Assembly: GCF_000145035.1 (NCBI RefSeq)
Contig: NC_014387.1
Span: 2,160,001-2,224,000, forward strand
DNA: 64,000 bases
Direction: 5' to 3'
Source: Butyrivibrio proteoclasticus B316
GTDB lineage: Bacteria; Bacillota; Clostridia; Lachnospirales; Lachnospiraceae
Positions 49,362 to 58,869 of this stretch are shown here, one piece after another. Below the pieces are notes generated by a model, which was given only the letters and a program-made list of their open reading frames with translations, searched no databases and was not told the DNA's origin. The position numbers and the translations under genes are program-made. Position 1 is the stretch's first letter. Every line of letters starts with the position of its first letter.

Positions 49362-50324
49362 ATGTACTATTGCATTGTTAACCCCTCTGCCCGCTCAGGC
49401 AAAGGAAAAGAAATATGGGAAAAACTCGAAAAGAAATTCGATGAGAAGGGATTAAAATATCAGGCCGTATTTACAAAAGGCCCCGGACATGCAACCAGGC
49501 TTGCCAAAAATCTTACCGCTAAAGTATCCAAGACTCCTATTAAACTGGTTGTTCTTGGAGGCGATGGAACACTAAACGAAGTAATCAATGGAATTCAGGA
49601 TTTTGAGAATACACTCGTAGGCTATATACCGATAGGATCAAGTAATGATTTTGCAAGAGACCTCTCCTATCCCGACAAAATAGATGATCTGGTAGATAAG
49701 ATAATTAAAGGCCAATTAGTTCGCACCCTCGATCTTGGCAAATTAACCTACAATTCAATGTCTAGAGAGACCTCAAGACTTCACGATGACAAGATTGCAG
49801 TTACCAGAATATTTGATGTTAGTTCCGGAATTGGCTTTGACGCTGCTGTTTGTGAGCAGGCTCTTTCCTCCGGGACCAAGAATTTCCTCAACAGGATTGG
49901 TCTTGGCAAACTTACCTATGGCTCTATCGCCATCAAACAGCTCTTTGGTGCCCAGAAAGTCCCCTGCGATATAATTCTCGATAACGGCGAGACCATTCAT
50001 TTGAAACGCTTTATATTCATAGCTGCTATGGTTCACCACTACGAGGGCGGAGGATTTAACTTTGCTCCTAATGCTGATTTATCTGATGGCAAATTTGACC
50101 TTGTTTATGCCGGTGATATGCCTGTTATCAGAATGCTATACGCTCTTCCCTTTTCTTTCTTTGGGAATTTCTATTGGATAAAGGGAATTGGTCACCATGT
50201 TGTTCAAAAGGTTACTATCAAAACCGATAAGCCAATGTGGGTTCATACCGATGGTGAGGTTTCAGTCAAGTCAGACCACATCACCTGGGAATGCCTTCAG
50301 AACAAGCTCCAAATGATGAATTAA
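49362..50324 (+). CDS. Diacylglycerol/lipid kinase (DagK/YegS-like)
   Basis: A 320-residue soluble lipid kinase. It shows YYCIVNPSARSGKG at the start, VVLGGDGTLNEVING (the GGDGT nucleotide motif) and YIPIGSSNDFARDL, followed by the beta-sandwich lipid-binding half. The family phosphorylates diacylglycerol or sphingoid lipids with ATP, recycling diacylglycerol made by teichoic-acid synthesis. A TATAAT lies near 49302, though without a clear -35. It is followed by a strong shared terminator. Beside PAP2 phosphatase and glycosyltransferase genes it suits envelope lipid turnover. Confidence 0.92.
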   Translation: MYYCIVNPSARSGKGKEIWEKLEKKFDEKGLKYQAVFTKGPGHATRLAKNLTAKVSKTPIKLVVLGGDGTLNEVINGIQDFENTLVGYIPIGSSNDFARDLSYPDKIDDLVDKIIKGQLVRTLDLGKLTYNSMSRETSRLHDDKIAVTRIFDVSSGIGFDAAVCEQALSSGTKNFLNRIGLGKLTYGSIAIKQLFGAQKVPCDIILDNGETIHLKRFIFIAAMVHHYEGGGFNFAPNADLSDGKFDLVYAGDMPVIRMLYALPFSFFGNFYWIKGIGHHVVQKVTIKTDKPMWVHTDGEVSVKSDHITWECLQNKLQMMN

Positions 50325-50345
50325 TTCTTTTAATATGTAAAATCA

Positions 50346-50371
50346 AAGCCTGGTTCAAACGAACCAGGCTT
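50346..50371. terminator. Bidirectional terminator
   Basis: AAGCCTGGTTC (50346-50356) and GAACCAGGCTT (50361-50371) form a perfect 11-bp stem with an AAAC loop. It lies between the convergent lipid kinase and PAP2 genes. Flanking A/T stretches are short on both sides. Confidence 0.75.
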
Positions 50372-50385
50372 AAATTCTGCTAATA

Positions 50386-51096
50386 TCAGTTGTATCTGAC
50401 TGCCACTTTCTCTTCCTGTCTGATACAGAAATTCTCCAAAAGAGATGTATGATAAAAAACAATATAGAAAATGATAGCCATTATAAATGCAGTAGTAACA
50501 TCGTAGAAAGAATGCTGTTTAACAAAAAGTGTTGAAAGAATAATGAGCCATCCTATAACATCCATGATGACTACACCTGCTTTGTTAAAACGCTTACTGT
50601 GATGAACTGCGATCATTGTTCCTATTGAGTTATATACATGGATACTTGGCCATAAGTTAGTTGATGTATCCGAGCTATATATAAACTGAACAAGATGAGT
50701 AAAAATGTTGTCCCTTGGCATAACAGCAGGTCTTAAGTTATGCATATTAGGAAACAGAGTCGATATCACAAGGAAAATCGTCATCCCTGTTGCAAGGAAA
50801 AAGAAATTCTTGTAATAGTCTTCCACATCAAATGAAAACATAAAGAACAACAATGTCAGTGATACATAGGCAAACCACATAAAATATGGGATGATGAATG
50901 CCTCTACAAAAGGAATATAATCATCTACCACAGTATGTATCACAGCATAGTGAGAAAACTTGTGTTTCTCAATGTAAATAAACCATGAAAGATAAATAGG
51001 TGCATAAATAAGAATTGGAACAGCAAGCTTTAAAAGGTCGTTTCTGGTCTCCTTGCAGAGCTTGCGGCCTGTCCAATCTTCATAAAACTTTTTCAT
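50386..51096 (-). CDS. PAP2-family membrane phosphatase
   Basis: A 236-residue membrane protein with six helices. The catalytic motifs are present: LWPSIHVYNS (PSxH) and LFVKQHSFYDV (Ser-x-x-x-x-KQHxxxD, with the His and Asp). The first motif KxxxxxxRP can be read in NMHNLRPAVMPRD. Such enzymes remove phosphate from phosphatidate or undecaprenyl pyrophosphate on the outer side of the membrane. It is 56 nt downstream of the glycosyltransferase gene, so it may be in one transcript with it. The exact substrate is not shown. Confidence 0.9.
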   Translation of the reverse strand: MKKFYEDWTGRKLCKETRNDLLKLAVPILIYAPIYLSWFIYIEKHKFSHYAVIHTVVDDYIPFVEAFIIPYFMWFAYVSLTLLFFMFSFDVEDYYKNFFFLATGMTIFLVISTLFPNMHNLRPAVMPRDNIFTHLVQFIYSSDTSTNLWPSIHVYNSIGTMIAVHHSKRFNKAGVVIMDVIGWLIILSTLFVKQHSFYDVTTAFIMAIIFYIVFYHTSLLENFCIRQEEKVAVRYN

Positions 51097-51152
51097 AATT
51101 TTTCCTCATAATCTGATAAAGAACCAATGTAACTCTACCACATCAAATCAGA

Positions 51153-52178
51153 TTAGTTGAAGTGGAAGATTTTCTGTAAAAGCTTGTATCCGGCAAGTGT
51201 GATCTTTCTGCCGCCCTTACCGGGAAGGTAAATATATGTACCTTCGATACTATATCTGATCTTCAAATATAAAAGATAATTCTTTTCTTTAATATAATCA
51301 AGTAGTTCTTTTCTCTTGGCAAGATTCTCAGGTGTATCCTCAGTGATCAAAAGCACTGAAGATATAGCTGTAATGATCTCTAGATAATTGAACATATATT
51401 TATGACGCTCTCTCTGAGAACGGATCATACCATAATTCTCAACATAATAATCAACCATCAGCTTGTTGACCCTGATCTGCTGATCAATTCTTGATAACAT
51501 GATCTTCTGGTTAACTGACTGATCTTCTCTTCCAATATAGTAGTAATAGAAGTTAACATCCAGATAATACATGGTCTTAACAAACGGAAGTGGATTGAAT
51601 ACATAAATATTATCAACATAAAATGTATGCTCAGGTAATTTAAGTCCACACTGTTTGAGAAGCTTGGTTCTGAAAATTACTGAGTGCATCAAAAGGTAAT
51701 GTCCCTTAGGTGTTCTCTTAATATCCTTCCAGGTAAAGAGCTGTTCAATAGGGAACATCCTATTGTAGCGCATAACCTTATGTCTCTTCTCTCCAACCTT
51801 GTTATATACAAAGTTACTGATAAGCAGATCAAGCTGCTTCTCTCCGCCTGCAAGTTCAGCAAGTGTAGAAAGGATCTTTCTGTAAGCTATCTCCTTAACC
51901 CAGTCATCTGAATCAACAACCTTGAAGAATAGTCCTGTAGCATTCTCAATACCGGCGTTAACTGCACTTCCATGTCCACCGTTAGGCTTATGTACTGCCT
52001 TACAAATAGTAGGATACTTGGCAGCGTAAGCATCTGCAATCTCAGCTGTTCTATCTTTGGAGCCATCATCTACGATAAGTATTTCTACATCCTCTCCTCC
52101 TACGAGCAGAGAATCAATACATTTCTCCATATAGCTCTCAGAATTGTAGCATGGCACAGCTATTGAAAGTAATTTCAT
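51153..52178 (-). CDS. Family 2 glycosyltransferase
   Basis: A 341-residue cytoplasmic glycosyltransferase of the GT2 fold. The N-terminus SIAVPCYNSESYMEKCIDSL, VEILIVDDGSKDRT (first Asp pair), GGHGSAVNAGIENATG and FKVVDSDDWV (DxD) are all present. The C-terminal 150 residues are helical and basic, with no membrane segment. It is typical of enzymes that add sugars to teichoic acids or surface glycans. No acceptor can be assigned. It lies 31 nt after the DUF1653 gene. Confidence 0.93.
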   Translation of the reverse strand: MKLLSIAVPCYNSESYMEKCIDSLLVGGEDVEILIVDDGSKDRTAEIADAYAAKYPTICKAVHKPNGGHGSAVNAGIENATGLFFKVVDSDDWVKEIAYRKILSTLAELAGGEKQLDLLISNFVYNKVGEKRHKVMRYNRMFPIEQLFTWKDIKRTPKGHYLLMHSVIFRTKLLKQCGLKLPEHTFYVDNIYVFNPLPFVKTMYYLDVNFYYYYIGREDQSVNQKIMLSRIDQQIRVNKLMVDYYVENYGMIRSQRERHKYMFNYLEIITAISSVLLITEDTPENLAKRKELLDYIKEKNYLLYLKIRYSIEGTYIYLPGKGGRKITLAGYKLLQKIFHFN

Positions 52179-52209
52179 TTCAGGTAAAACTCCTTAAGTC
52201 TCATAATAT

Positions 52210-52875
52210 TTATCTTAACCTAGTACTCTCGAATTTCTCCATAGTACTAAGGCAAGTTCTCAGATCATTAAATCTGTCATACACGTCGCCTTCATTAACA
52301 ACAACTCCAAGCGACATAGCCATAATATCAATCATATCATTAGTTATTGTAGGTCTTAATTTGGATAAAATGTCGTTCTTGTCTGCTGCAAGATCAGCGT
52401 CCATAAACTCAATTACAAGTGGATCAAGATTGAGCTCCTGTGCTTCCTCATCAACGCTTTTCTCCATAACCTTGGATGCCTTGTAAGGCTCCTTGCGGAA
52501 ATCATCTCTTGTTCTGTCCAAACTCTGTGTAATTCCTGAAGACTTGTCTGATGATGATTTATCTGTTACAGGCTTGTCTATGCTTATCTTATCTGTCACA
52601 GGCTCAGCATTAGTTGTAATTGTATCAGATAAACCTGAAGGCGAAGAAGGTGACACTTTTTCAAACCTATATTTCTGAGCCACATCAGGATACTTGTTTC
52701 TGTCTACTTCTGACATGAACATTTCAAGTGGTCTCACATATACCTTATAATCCCCATAAAGAGCCTGATACACAACCATTTCTTCTCTTGTTTCTGAATG
52801 AATAGCAATAGTCAGAACCTGGTATAAATTCCCCTTAAAATGCCTATATAATTCCTGCGGTCTTGGTCTATCCAA
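52210..52875 (-). CDS. DUF1653 domain protein
   Basis: A 221-residue protein. The first 65 residues are the DUF1653 domain (ELYRHFKGNLYQVLTIAIHSETREEMVVYQALYGDYKVYVRPLEMFMSEV in part, seen as YRHFKGNLYQVL, VVYQALYGD and VRPLEMF). The rest is acidic, Ser/Asp/Lys-rich and probably flexible, with a helical end. GGGGAGG 7 nt before a TTG at 52875 gives the start; an ATG 7 codons upstream overlaps the ribosome site. The function of the domain is not known. It lies between holA and the glycosyltransferase gene. Confidence 0.82.
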   Translation of the reverse strand: MDRPRPQELYRHFKGNLYQVLTIAIHSETREEMVVYQALYGDYKVYVRPLEMFMSEVDRNKYPDVAQKYRFEKVSPSSPSGLSDTITTNAEPVTDKISIDKPVTDKSSSDKSSGITQSLDRTRDDFRKEPYKASKVMEKSVDEEAQELNLDPLVIEFMDADLAADKNDILSKLRPTITNDMIDIMAMSLGVVVNEGDVYDRFNDLRTCLSTMEKFESTRLR

Positions 52876-52973
52876 AACGTAACCTCCCCTGATCATACAA
52901 CATATAGTACCTAGTATAATCCCATACCGATTTTATTTCAAATATTGTAACAAATCACACTGCTAAAAAGACA

Positions 52974-53984
52974 TCAGGCAGTGCATTTTATTATAACCAT
53001 CTCAACGCTTATAACATAGTCAAGTTTACTTGTCTTGACGGCTTCATCATTAGCTGCACACAATTCAAGTGCCTCCTGTAATTCAGCTCTTGAATAGCCT
53101 CTGGCCCAACCTATGTATTTATTAACAAGGAATGGAGCCAGTTTGACAGCACTGGCTATAGAACCATTGTCTCTATGATTCTCATTCATCTCCTTGACCT
53201 GTAGCATGAGGTTAAACTGTCTGGTTATAAGAGCAAGGATCTTGGCAGGTGGCTCCTTGAGTGCCAGAAGATCATAGTAGAGATCAATTGCTCTTTTCTG
53301 GTTCTTCTCAACAATTGCATCTGTCATAGCAAATATTCTGTTAGTGAGCCAGTTAGCACAAACCGCTTCGATATCTTCTTCTGTGATCTCGCTTCTGTCC
53401 AGACAGTAGCATATAAGCTTCTCAAGCTCTGTACTGATATTGGACATGTCTGTTCCAACCCTGTCTATCAGAAAAGAAAGAGCTCTTGGAGAAATAATCT
53501 TGTCCTCGCTCTTAACCTTAGAAGCAATCCAGCTGGAAAGCATTCTCTCATCCTGCTCATCACAGCATATCTCAAATCCTATCTTGGAAACGGTCTTATA
53601 AATATCCTTACGCTTATCCACTTCTTTCTCTGCAAAAATAAAGAAGGTAGTTTCAGATGGATTCTTGAGATATTCGGCAAGTTCAGCGCATCCGCTCTTA
53701 AAAAAGCCACTGTTCTCAACGAGAATAACTCTTTTATCAGATAAAAAAGGCATAGTTTCAGCCATGTCTATTATCTCGCCCGGATTAAGAGAATCACCCT
53801 CATATCTGCTAAAATTCATTGAAGCAGGATCACCCGCAAGTGCTTTTACCAGCTTGTCCCTGTTCTGGTTTCTAAGGTATGCCTCTTCTCCATATACAAG
53901 ATAGCATCTCTGAAAGTTGCCATTTTTAATATCTTCATTAAGTTGTCTTTGTTTTACCGGAAAATCTGTTGTCTTATTTGCCAT
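52974..53984 (-). CDS. holA: DNA polymerase III subunit delta
   Basis: A 336-residue AAA+-like clamp-loader subunit. Segments: CYLVYGEEAYLRNQNRDKLV, MNFSRYEGD, ETMPFLSDKRVILVENSGFF, FIFAEKEVDKRKD and the C-terminal collar (FLIDRVGTDMSNISTELEKL, FAMTDAIVEKNQKRAIDL, PAKILALITRQFNLML). The normal family plan is kept, with no P-loop. In Firmicutes holA usually follows comEC, as here, 47 nt downstream of it on the same strand. Confidence 0.95.
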   Translation of the reverse strand: MANKTTDFPVKQRQLNEDIKNGNFQRCYLVYGEEAYLRNQNRDKLVKALAGDPASMNFSRYEGDSLNPGEIIDMAETMPFLSDKRVILVENSGFFKSGCAELAEYLKNPSETTFFIFAEKEVDKRKDIYKTVSKIGFEICCDEQDERMLSSWIASKVKSEDKIISPRALSFLIDRVGTDMSNISTELEKLICYCLDRSEITEEDIEAVCANWLTNRIFAMTDAIVEKNQKRAIDLYYDLLALKEPPAKILALITRQFNLMLQVKEMNENHRDNGSIASAVKLAPFLVNKYIGWARGYSRAELQEALELCAANDEAVKTSKLDYVISVEMVIIKCTA

Positions 53985-54030
53985 TTTTACGCTCCAACAT
54001 ATATGTTAACACAGAGGGCTCAAAAATTCA

Positions 54031-56364
54031 TCAGTGCCTGTTCCTGGCATCCTCATATTTAATAAACTCAGAAATCTTCAGTCTTTCCCCTCCATCAATG
54101 ACATTTACCTCTATTTCTCCTGAAATATCAGTACGATAAATAATTGTGCCAATATCAGCAAGTCTTTCCAAGACCTCACTATGAGGATGGCCATATCTAT
54201 TATCCTCTCCGCAGGATATAAGGGCGATTCTGGGCTTTATCATCTCCAGAAATTCCGTATCGGTAGTATATTTAGATCCATGATGCGCAACCTTTAGAAG
54301 ATCTATATTATTAAAAATGTCCGGGTTGTTATGAATAACACGCTTTATGTTATCCTGTCCCTCCTGTTCACAATCTCCGGTCAAAAGAGCTGTAAAATTA
54401 CCATGCTTCATAAAAAGAACTGTAGAATAGGCATTAGCACCTTCTACCTTCATATTAAGCTCAGGATTGATACACAAAAATTCGGTTTTACCAATTCTGA
54501 ATCTTTCTCCGGTGTTTATGTAAAAAACAGGAATCTTCAGCTCCTCTGCTCTATTCTCAAGCCTGTGATAATTATCTCCGCGACATGTTTCATTAACTTC
54601 CGGAAGGATCAGCTTTTTAACATAGATCCCGCCTTTTTCCATATCATCAAGAATATCCATGATACCGCTTAAATGATCTTCATCTTCATGAGTTAGAACA
54701 ATAGCGTCCAGACTTCCTATTCCCTTATATTTCAAAAACGGTATTATCTGATACTTACCAACATTCTTTTTGCTGGTGCTGCCTCCATCTATTAGTACAT
54801 TGCGTCCTCCGGAGCTAATAACTATGCCATCACCCTGTCCGACATCGATCATGCTGATATTAAGTTGTGGGCCGATATGGAAAGTCAAAATAATAATTGC
54901 AGCCCCTATCAGCAATTTACAATATCGCTTGTTTTGGAAAGACGCATAGACAAACAGCCCTATTACCACTATATACACAAGGACTCTTAATCCACCGGAA
55001 TGTCCCATGTACCAGGTCATCCTCCGGGTAATAACAGTTGATGAGCAGAGAAATCTGTAAAACAGTAGTATCATTCTGACCGGAAGTCCCAAAAGATGGA
55101 TATCCCCCGCTCCCAAAAACACTAATACTGCACCAAAAGACATAGTAATTATTCCAATTATCATTAATATCCCAACAACCGGAATGACAATAAGATTTAA
55201 AAATAACGAATGTATTGGATATGTATAGTAGTACATGCAATATACAGGAAGAGTTGCAAGAGCTATTCCAATTCCCGAACGAAAAGCATTTAATACATGT
55301 TCACAAACAAGCTCTCTTTCGGTAACCTTCTCATCCGCAAACTTCATTTTATAACTTCCGGTTCCGGTCTTTTCGCTTTCCGGCAAAAGTCCCATCCTTA
55401 CAAGCACGTCAGAAAAAAACTTTAGTTTAATTCCCGGCGCAACTATTGTCACGCCAAGAATTGCCCCAAAAGAAAATAAAAAACCACTGTTATATAAATA
55501 AAGAGGCTGTTCGATCAGGAGCATGATTTCGGCAAGTGAAAGAGCTGACAAAAGGTCATAGGTTCTTCCAAGCACAGGTGCAAGGAGCCTTATTCCAAAC
55601 ATCACTATTGCCCTGACGCTAGATGCACTCATTCCGCACATCTGGCCATAAATATACATAAAAGCAATTGGAAGAACACTTGCAGGAATTATTGGAAATC
55701 GTATCTTTCGAAGTAGTTTGTATAGTCCCATCCCCAAAATTGAAATATGCAGGCCACTAACAGCCATAATATGAATTATTCCGGCGTCTTTATAAAGTCG
55801 CTTGGTATCTTCATCCATAAAGGCCTTATCTCCAAGAATAACCCCTTTCATAACAGCTGCATCTTCATTGGATAGACATCTGTCCAAAACAGATTCCAGC
55901 CTATATTTGATCCTGTAAAGTCCTTCCTGAAATATATCTTTATTTCCGCCCACTCCCTCTATCCGGGCTTTAGTTATCCTATATGCAATTTTCAAAGTTG
56001 AATAATAAAGGCGCGAGTCAAACTCTCCGGGATTTCTTCCGGACTCAAATGTTTTTTTTCGCCCTGCCACTTTCACAAGCTGTCCAATAGCAGGTTCAAT
56101 ATAATCCTCGTTTGACATGTAACATTGAATATATTTATTTTTTCCAAGATTATTTCTATTGCATGGAATTATATAGATTACCGGAGATACTTCGCCCAAA
56201 TAGTCGACCCTGTACTCTTTTCTGTCTACATAGCCTTCTATTTGGAGAAAGTTACCATCTCCGGCATCAGAATGGTCATAAAGATCATCAGATACAAATA
56301 ATTCAAGATATAAATAGATAAGCGCCGTTATTATCAAAGCTATTAAACATAACGGTCGTTTCAT
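54031..56364 (-). CDS. comEC: ComEC/Rec2 DNA uptake channel
   Basis: A 777-residue membrane protein. Domain order: N-terminal DUF4131 with an OB-like part (1-150), the Competence domain of about ten helices (210-490; GVILGDKAFMDEDTK, HIMAVSGLHISILGMGLYKL, SASSVRAIVMF), and a metallo-beta-lactamase domain (510-750; IDVGQGDGIVISSGG, VLTHEDEDHLSGI, LLTGDCEQEGQ, VAHHGSKYTT). It carries single-stranded DNA across the membrane in transformation. With comEA 3.2 kb upstream and holA next, this is the usual late-competence context. The HxHxDH motif is present as HEDEDH. The start is between TTG 56370 and ATG 56364; the ribosome site is weak. Confidence 0.95.
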   Translation of the reverse strand: MKRPLCLIALIITALIYLYLELFVSDDLYDHSDAGDGNFLQIEGYVDRKEYRVDYLGEVSPVIYIIPCNRNNLGKNKYIQCYMSNEDYIEPAIGQLVKVAGRKKTFESGRNPGEFDSRLYYSTLKIAYRITKARIEGVGGNKDIFQEGLYRIKYRLESVLDRCLSNEDAAVMKGVILGDKAFMDEDTKRLYKDAGIIHIMAVSGLHISILGMGLYKLLRKIRFPIIPASVLPIAFMYIYGQMCGMSASSVRAIVMFGIRLLAPVLGRTYDLLSALSLAEIMLLIEQPLYLYNSGFLFSFGAILGVTIVAPGIKLKFFSDVLVRMGLLPESEKTGTGSYKMKFADEKVTERELVCEHVLNAFRSGIGIALATLPVYCMYYYTYPIHSLFLNLIVIPVVGILMIIGIITMSFGAVLVFLGAGDIHLLGLPVRMILLFYRFLCSSTVITRRMTWYMGHSGGLRVLVYIVVIGLFVYASFQNKRYCKLLIGAAIIILTFHIGPQLNISMIDVGQGDGIVISSGGRNVLIDGGSTSKKNVGKYQIIPFLKYKGIGSLDAIVLTHEDEDHLSGIMDILDDMEKGGIYVKKLILPEVNETCRGDNYHRLENRAEELKIPVFYINTGERFRIGKTEFLCINPELNMKVEGANAYSTVLFMKHGNFTALLTGDCEQEGQDNIKRVIHNNPDIFNNIDLLKVAHHGSKYTTDTEFLEMIKPRIALISCGEDNRYGHPHSEVLERLADIGTIIYRTDISGEIEVNVIDGGERLKISEFIKYEDARNRH

Positions 56365-56395
56365 AATCAATTCACTTTTTATTTCTGTAATTTAA

Positions 56396-57346
56396 TCACT
56401 GTGTTTCAACAATATCCAGATTTCTCTCATAGGAGCCGCTAATAAGGTAGTCCATAAAGGTAAAAGCTGACTCTCCGTTTACTGAAAATGCTACTTTATT
56501 GATATTAGGAAGTTCAGTAACAGTATTTACAATGGAATAAATAGCAGTTTCAGCAGATACAGACCCCATCTGTGTCAAAAACTCCGAGTCAAAATCTATA
56601 TAGCATACGCCATCTTTAGAACTGATACTGCGTACTTTGGTATTCTTAGATACTGTTGGATATGCTATATCTGTATTAGGGCCGCTTATAACCTGCTCAA
56701 CTGCCAGTTTTTCCATGGCAATATTGCTGTTATAAACTACAGATCTGTAAACAGGAATAAGCTTCTTGCCATCCTCACTTGCAAAATACAGCTTAAGCTC
56801 AACCTTCTCATAGGTATTGATTTCATTACCGGCATTATAGATAAAAGTATCTGCAGACATATTGCCAATGACATTACCATAATGATCTGTAATAGGCGTT
56901 CCTTCTATCTGGAAAGATACATAGTCTATATCATCCAGCTGTGTAAATGTCCTGACAATTGCCGCCCTGTCCAAAACTTCCAGAGTCCTGCCAAGATTAT
57001 TATAATTAGGGCTGAAATTCATGGTAAGAAGCCTGTCATTAAGCGAATATCCTATAAGATGAATATCCCCCGACATTGGAGCTTCATATTGCATTCTGTC
57101 CGGCATTTGGCCGAGAACTTCAACCAGTTCCTTGATTGCTGCATTAGTATCATTAATATCAGCAGTAAGTTCATAATCCTGAGATATCACACCTGTTTCA
57201 CTGCTGTTGACGTAATAAACTTGTATCAGCTGTTCAGATTCAGGTTTTTTCCTGCTGCATCCTCCAAGCATAGGAACAAGCATGACAATACCGAGCATTA
57301 TGCTCACGCTCTTTATGAAATTTGCATTTTTTCCTTTTTTCATCAT
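56396..57346 (-). CDS. GerMN-domain lipoprotein
   Basis: A 316-residue exported lipoprotein. The signal sequence ends with MLGGC (lipobox Cys near 30). Two GerMN domains follow (about 40-165 and 185-305: IQVYYVNSSETG, AIKELVEVL and LKLYFASEDGKKL, AVEQVISGP). GerM in Bacillus helps peptidoglycan handling in spores; other members sit with two-component kinases such as MtrB/LpqB. Its ATG overlaps the stop of the kinase gene (ATGATGA), so the two are coupled. A role as extracytoplasmic partner of that kinase is likely. Confidence 0.9.
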   Translation of the reverse strand: MMKKGKNANFIKSVSIMLGIVMLVPMLGGCSRKKPESEQLIQVYYVNSSETGVISQDYELTADINDTNAAIKELVEVLGQMPDRMQYEAPMSGDIHLIGYSLNDRLLTMNFSPNYNNLGRTLEVLDRAAIVRTFTQLDDIDYVSFQIEGTPITDHYGNVIGNMSADTFIYNAGNEINTYEKVELKLYFASEDGKKLIPVYRSVVYNSNIAMEKLAVEQVISGPNTDIAYPTVSKNTKVRSISSKDGVCYIDFDSEFLTQMGSVSAETAIYSIVNTVTELPNINKVAFSVNGESAFTFMDYLISGSYERNLDIVETQ

Positions 57347-58857
57347 TTAGTTCCTACACTGGACAAAGGTATCTTGACTGTAAAGGTAGTACCTTCTCCT
57401 AAAGTACTCTTAACATCAATTGATCCCCTGTGCATAATAACAACATTTCTTGCAATAGACAGGCCAAGCCCTGTTCCACCAATTTCTCTTGAACGGGATT
57501 TGTCAACTCGGTAAAATCTCTCGTAAATATGATCGAGAGATGATTCAGGAATACCCATTCCGGAGTCTTCTACAGTTGTGTAGAAAAACTGATGATCTGC
57601 ATCAAGAGTAACTCTCACCCATCCATTATCCTTGTTATACTTAATTGCATTTTCTACCAGGTTCATGATAAGAAGCGAAATCTTAACTTCATCAATTTCA
57701 GCCGTTATTGCTCTCTTACTCTCAAGAGTAAGCTCAATATTATGCTTACGCGCAATTGGCCTCATCCTCTTAAGTACGCTCTCTGTAAGAGAAACAACAT
57801 CAACCTCTGTAATCGCAAGACCTGCGGAAGTCTTATCCATCTTAACAAGCGCCAGAAGGTCGTTGATGATCTTATCTTCCCTGTCTATCTCACTTCCAAT
57901 ATCGCTCATGAATTCTCTATATACTTCATTTGGTACATCTTCCTGAGCCAAAAGAGAATCTGCAAGAATCTTAATTGAAGTAATAGGAGTCTTGAGCTCA
58001 TGTGATACGTTTGATACAAATTCCTGTCTGGAATCATCTAAAACCTTCATCCTGCGAAGAAGCGCATTGAAAGCCTTGATGATCTGTTCAGTTTCCATAT
58101 AGTTCGGGCCAACAATAGGCTTATCTGTATAGCCTTCCTTAATGTCATTGATAGCAGCTGTAATTCTATCAAAAGGCCTAAGAAGTGCATATGCTACAAG
58201 TGCTGCAAAGACAATGATCACCATAGCGATCAGAATTTCTATGGTAGTTGCACGTCTATCAAGAATTTCCATAGTATTGGCAATAGTATCCGTAGATACA
58301 CTTGTCAGTAGTACTCCTCTTACAACCTCATTCTTGTCCCTGCTCTCATACACATCCTGTTCTTCTATAAGCTGCGTTTCAACGATAGGTGTGAGTAATT
58401 CAATGTATCCATTTGCCTGGTCATATCTGGACATAGTACCCTTTGAGCCGGTCTTAAGACAGTTTACAACCTCTTCAGAAATAATAGTCTTGCCCTGACT
58501 AATGCTATAGGTATCCTTTACAACCTTAAGGTCATCATTGATAACCATAACTCGTCCATCATAAAGATTAGCCAGCATATCAAGCTCGGCGTTTATCACA
58601 TCCGATGACTGGTTCTGCAAATAGTTGTACATAATAAGGTGATTGGCCAAGATCTTGAGCTGAGTCTGCACCTCAGTTGATTTGACACTGACAGCACGAT
58701 CCTCATAGCTATCAAGGATCATCAAATGCACAGATAGTGACGATAATAATCCTGTTATAGCTATTACCAAAAAGAATCGTACTCTTAGACTTTTTAGAAT
58801 GTCTCTGATTTTTAATTGTTTAAAAAATTCGCGAATCCCATCAATATACTTATTCAT
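57343..58857 (-). CDS. Sensor histidine kinase (WalK-like)
   Basis: A 504-residue membrane kinase. Two helices (about 27-48 and 205-225) flank a 155-residue exported sensor; then come HAMP (PFDRITAAINDIKEGY), the H-box FVSNVSHELKTPIT (His near 292), N-box LVENAIKYN, and G-boxes DSGMGIPESS and IGGTGLGLSI. No PAS domain is between HAMP and the H-box, unlike classic WalK. It pairs with the response regulator 12 nt upstream. The set response regulator, kinase, GerMN lipoprotein suggests control of the cell wall or envelope. The signal is not known. Confidence 0.93.
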   Translation of the reverse strand: MNKYIDGIREFFKQLKIRDILKSLRVRFFLVIAITGLLSSLSVHLMILDSYEDRAVSVKSTEVQTQLKILANHLIMYNYLQNQSSDVINAELDMLANLYDGRVMVINDDLKVVKDTYSISQGKTIISEEVVNCLKTGSKGTMSRYDQANGYIELLTPIVETQLIEEQDVYESRDKNEVVRGVLLTSVSTDTIANTMEILDRRATTIEILIAMVIIVFAALVAYALLRPFDRITAAINDIKEGYTDKPIVGPNYMETEQIIKAFNALLRRMKVLDDSRQEFVSNVSHELKTPITSIKILADSLLAQEDVPNEVYREFMSDIGSEIDREDKIINDLLALVKMDKTSAGLAITEVDVVSLTESVLKRMRPIARKHNIELTLESKRAITAEIDEVKISLLIMNLVENAIKYNKDNGWVRVTLDADHQFFYTTVEDSGMGIPESSLDHIYERFYRVDKSRSREIGGTGLGLSIARNVVIMHRGSIDVKSTLGEGTTFTVKIPLSSVGTK

Positions 58858-58869
58858 ATTTATGTTACA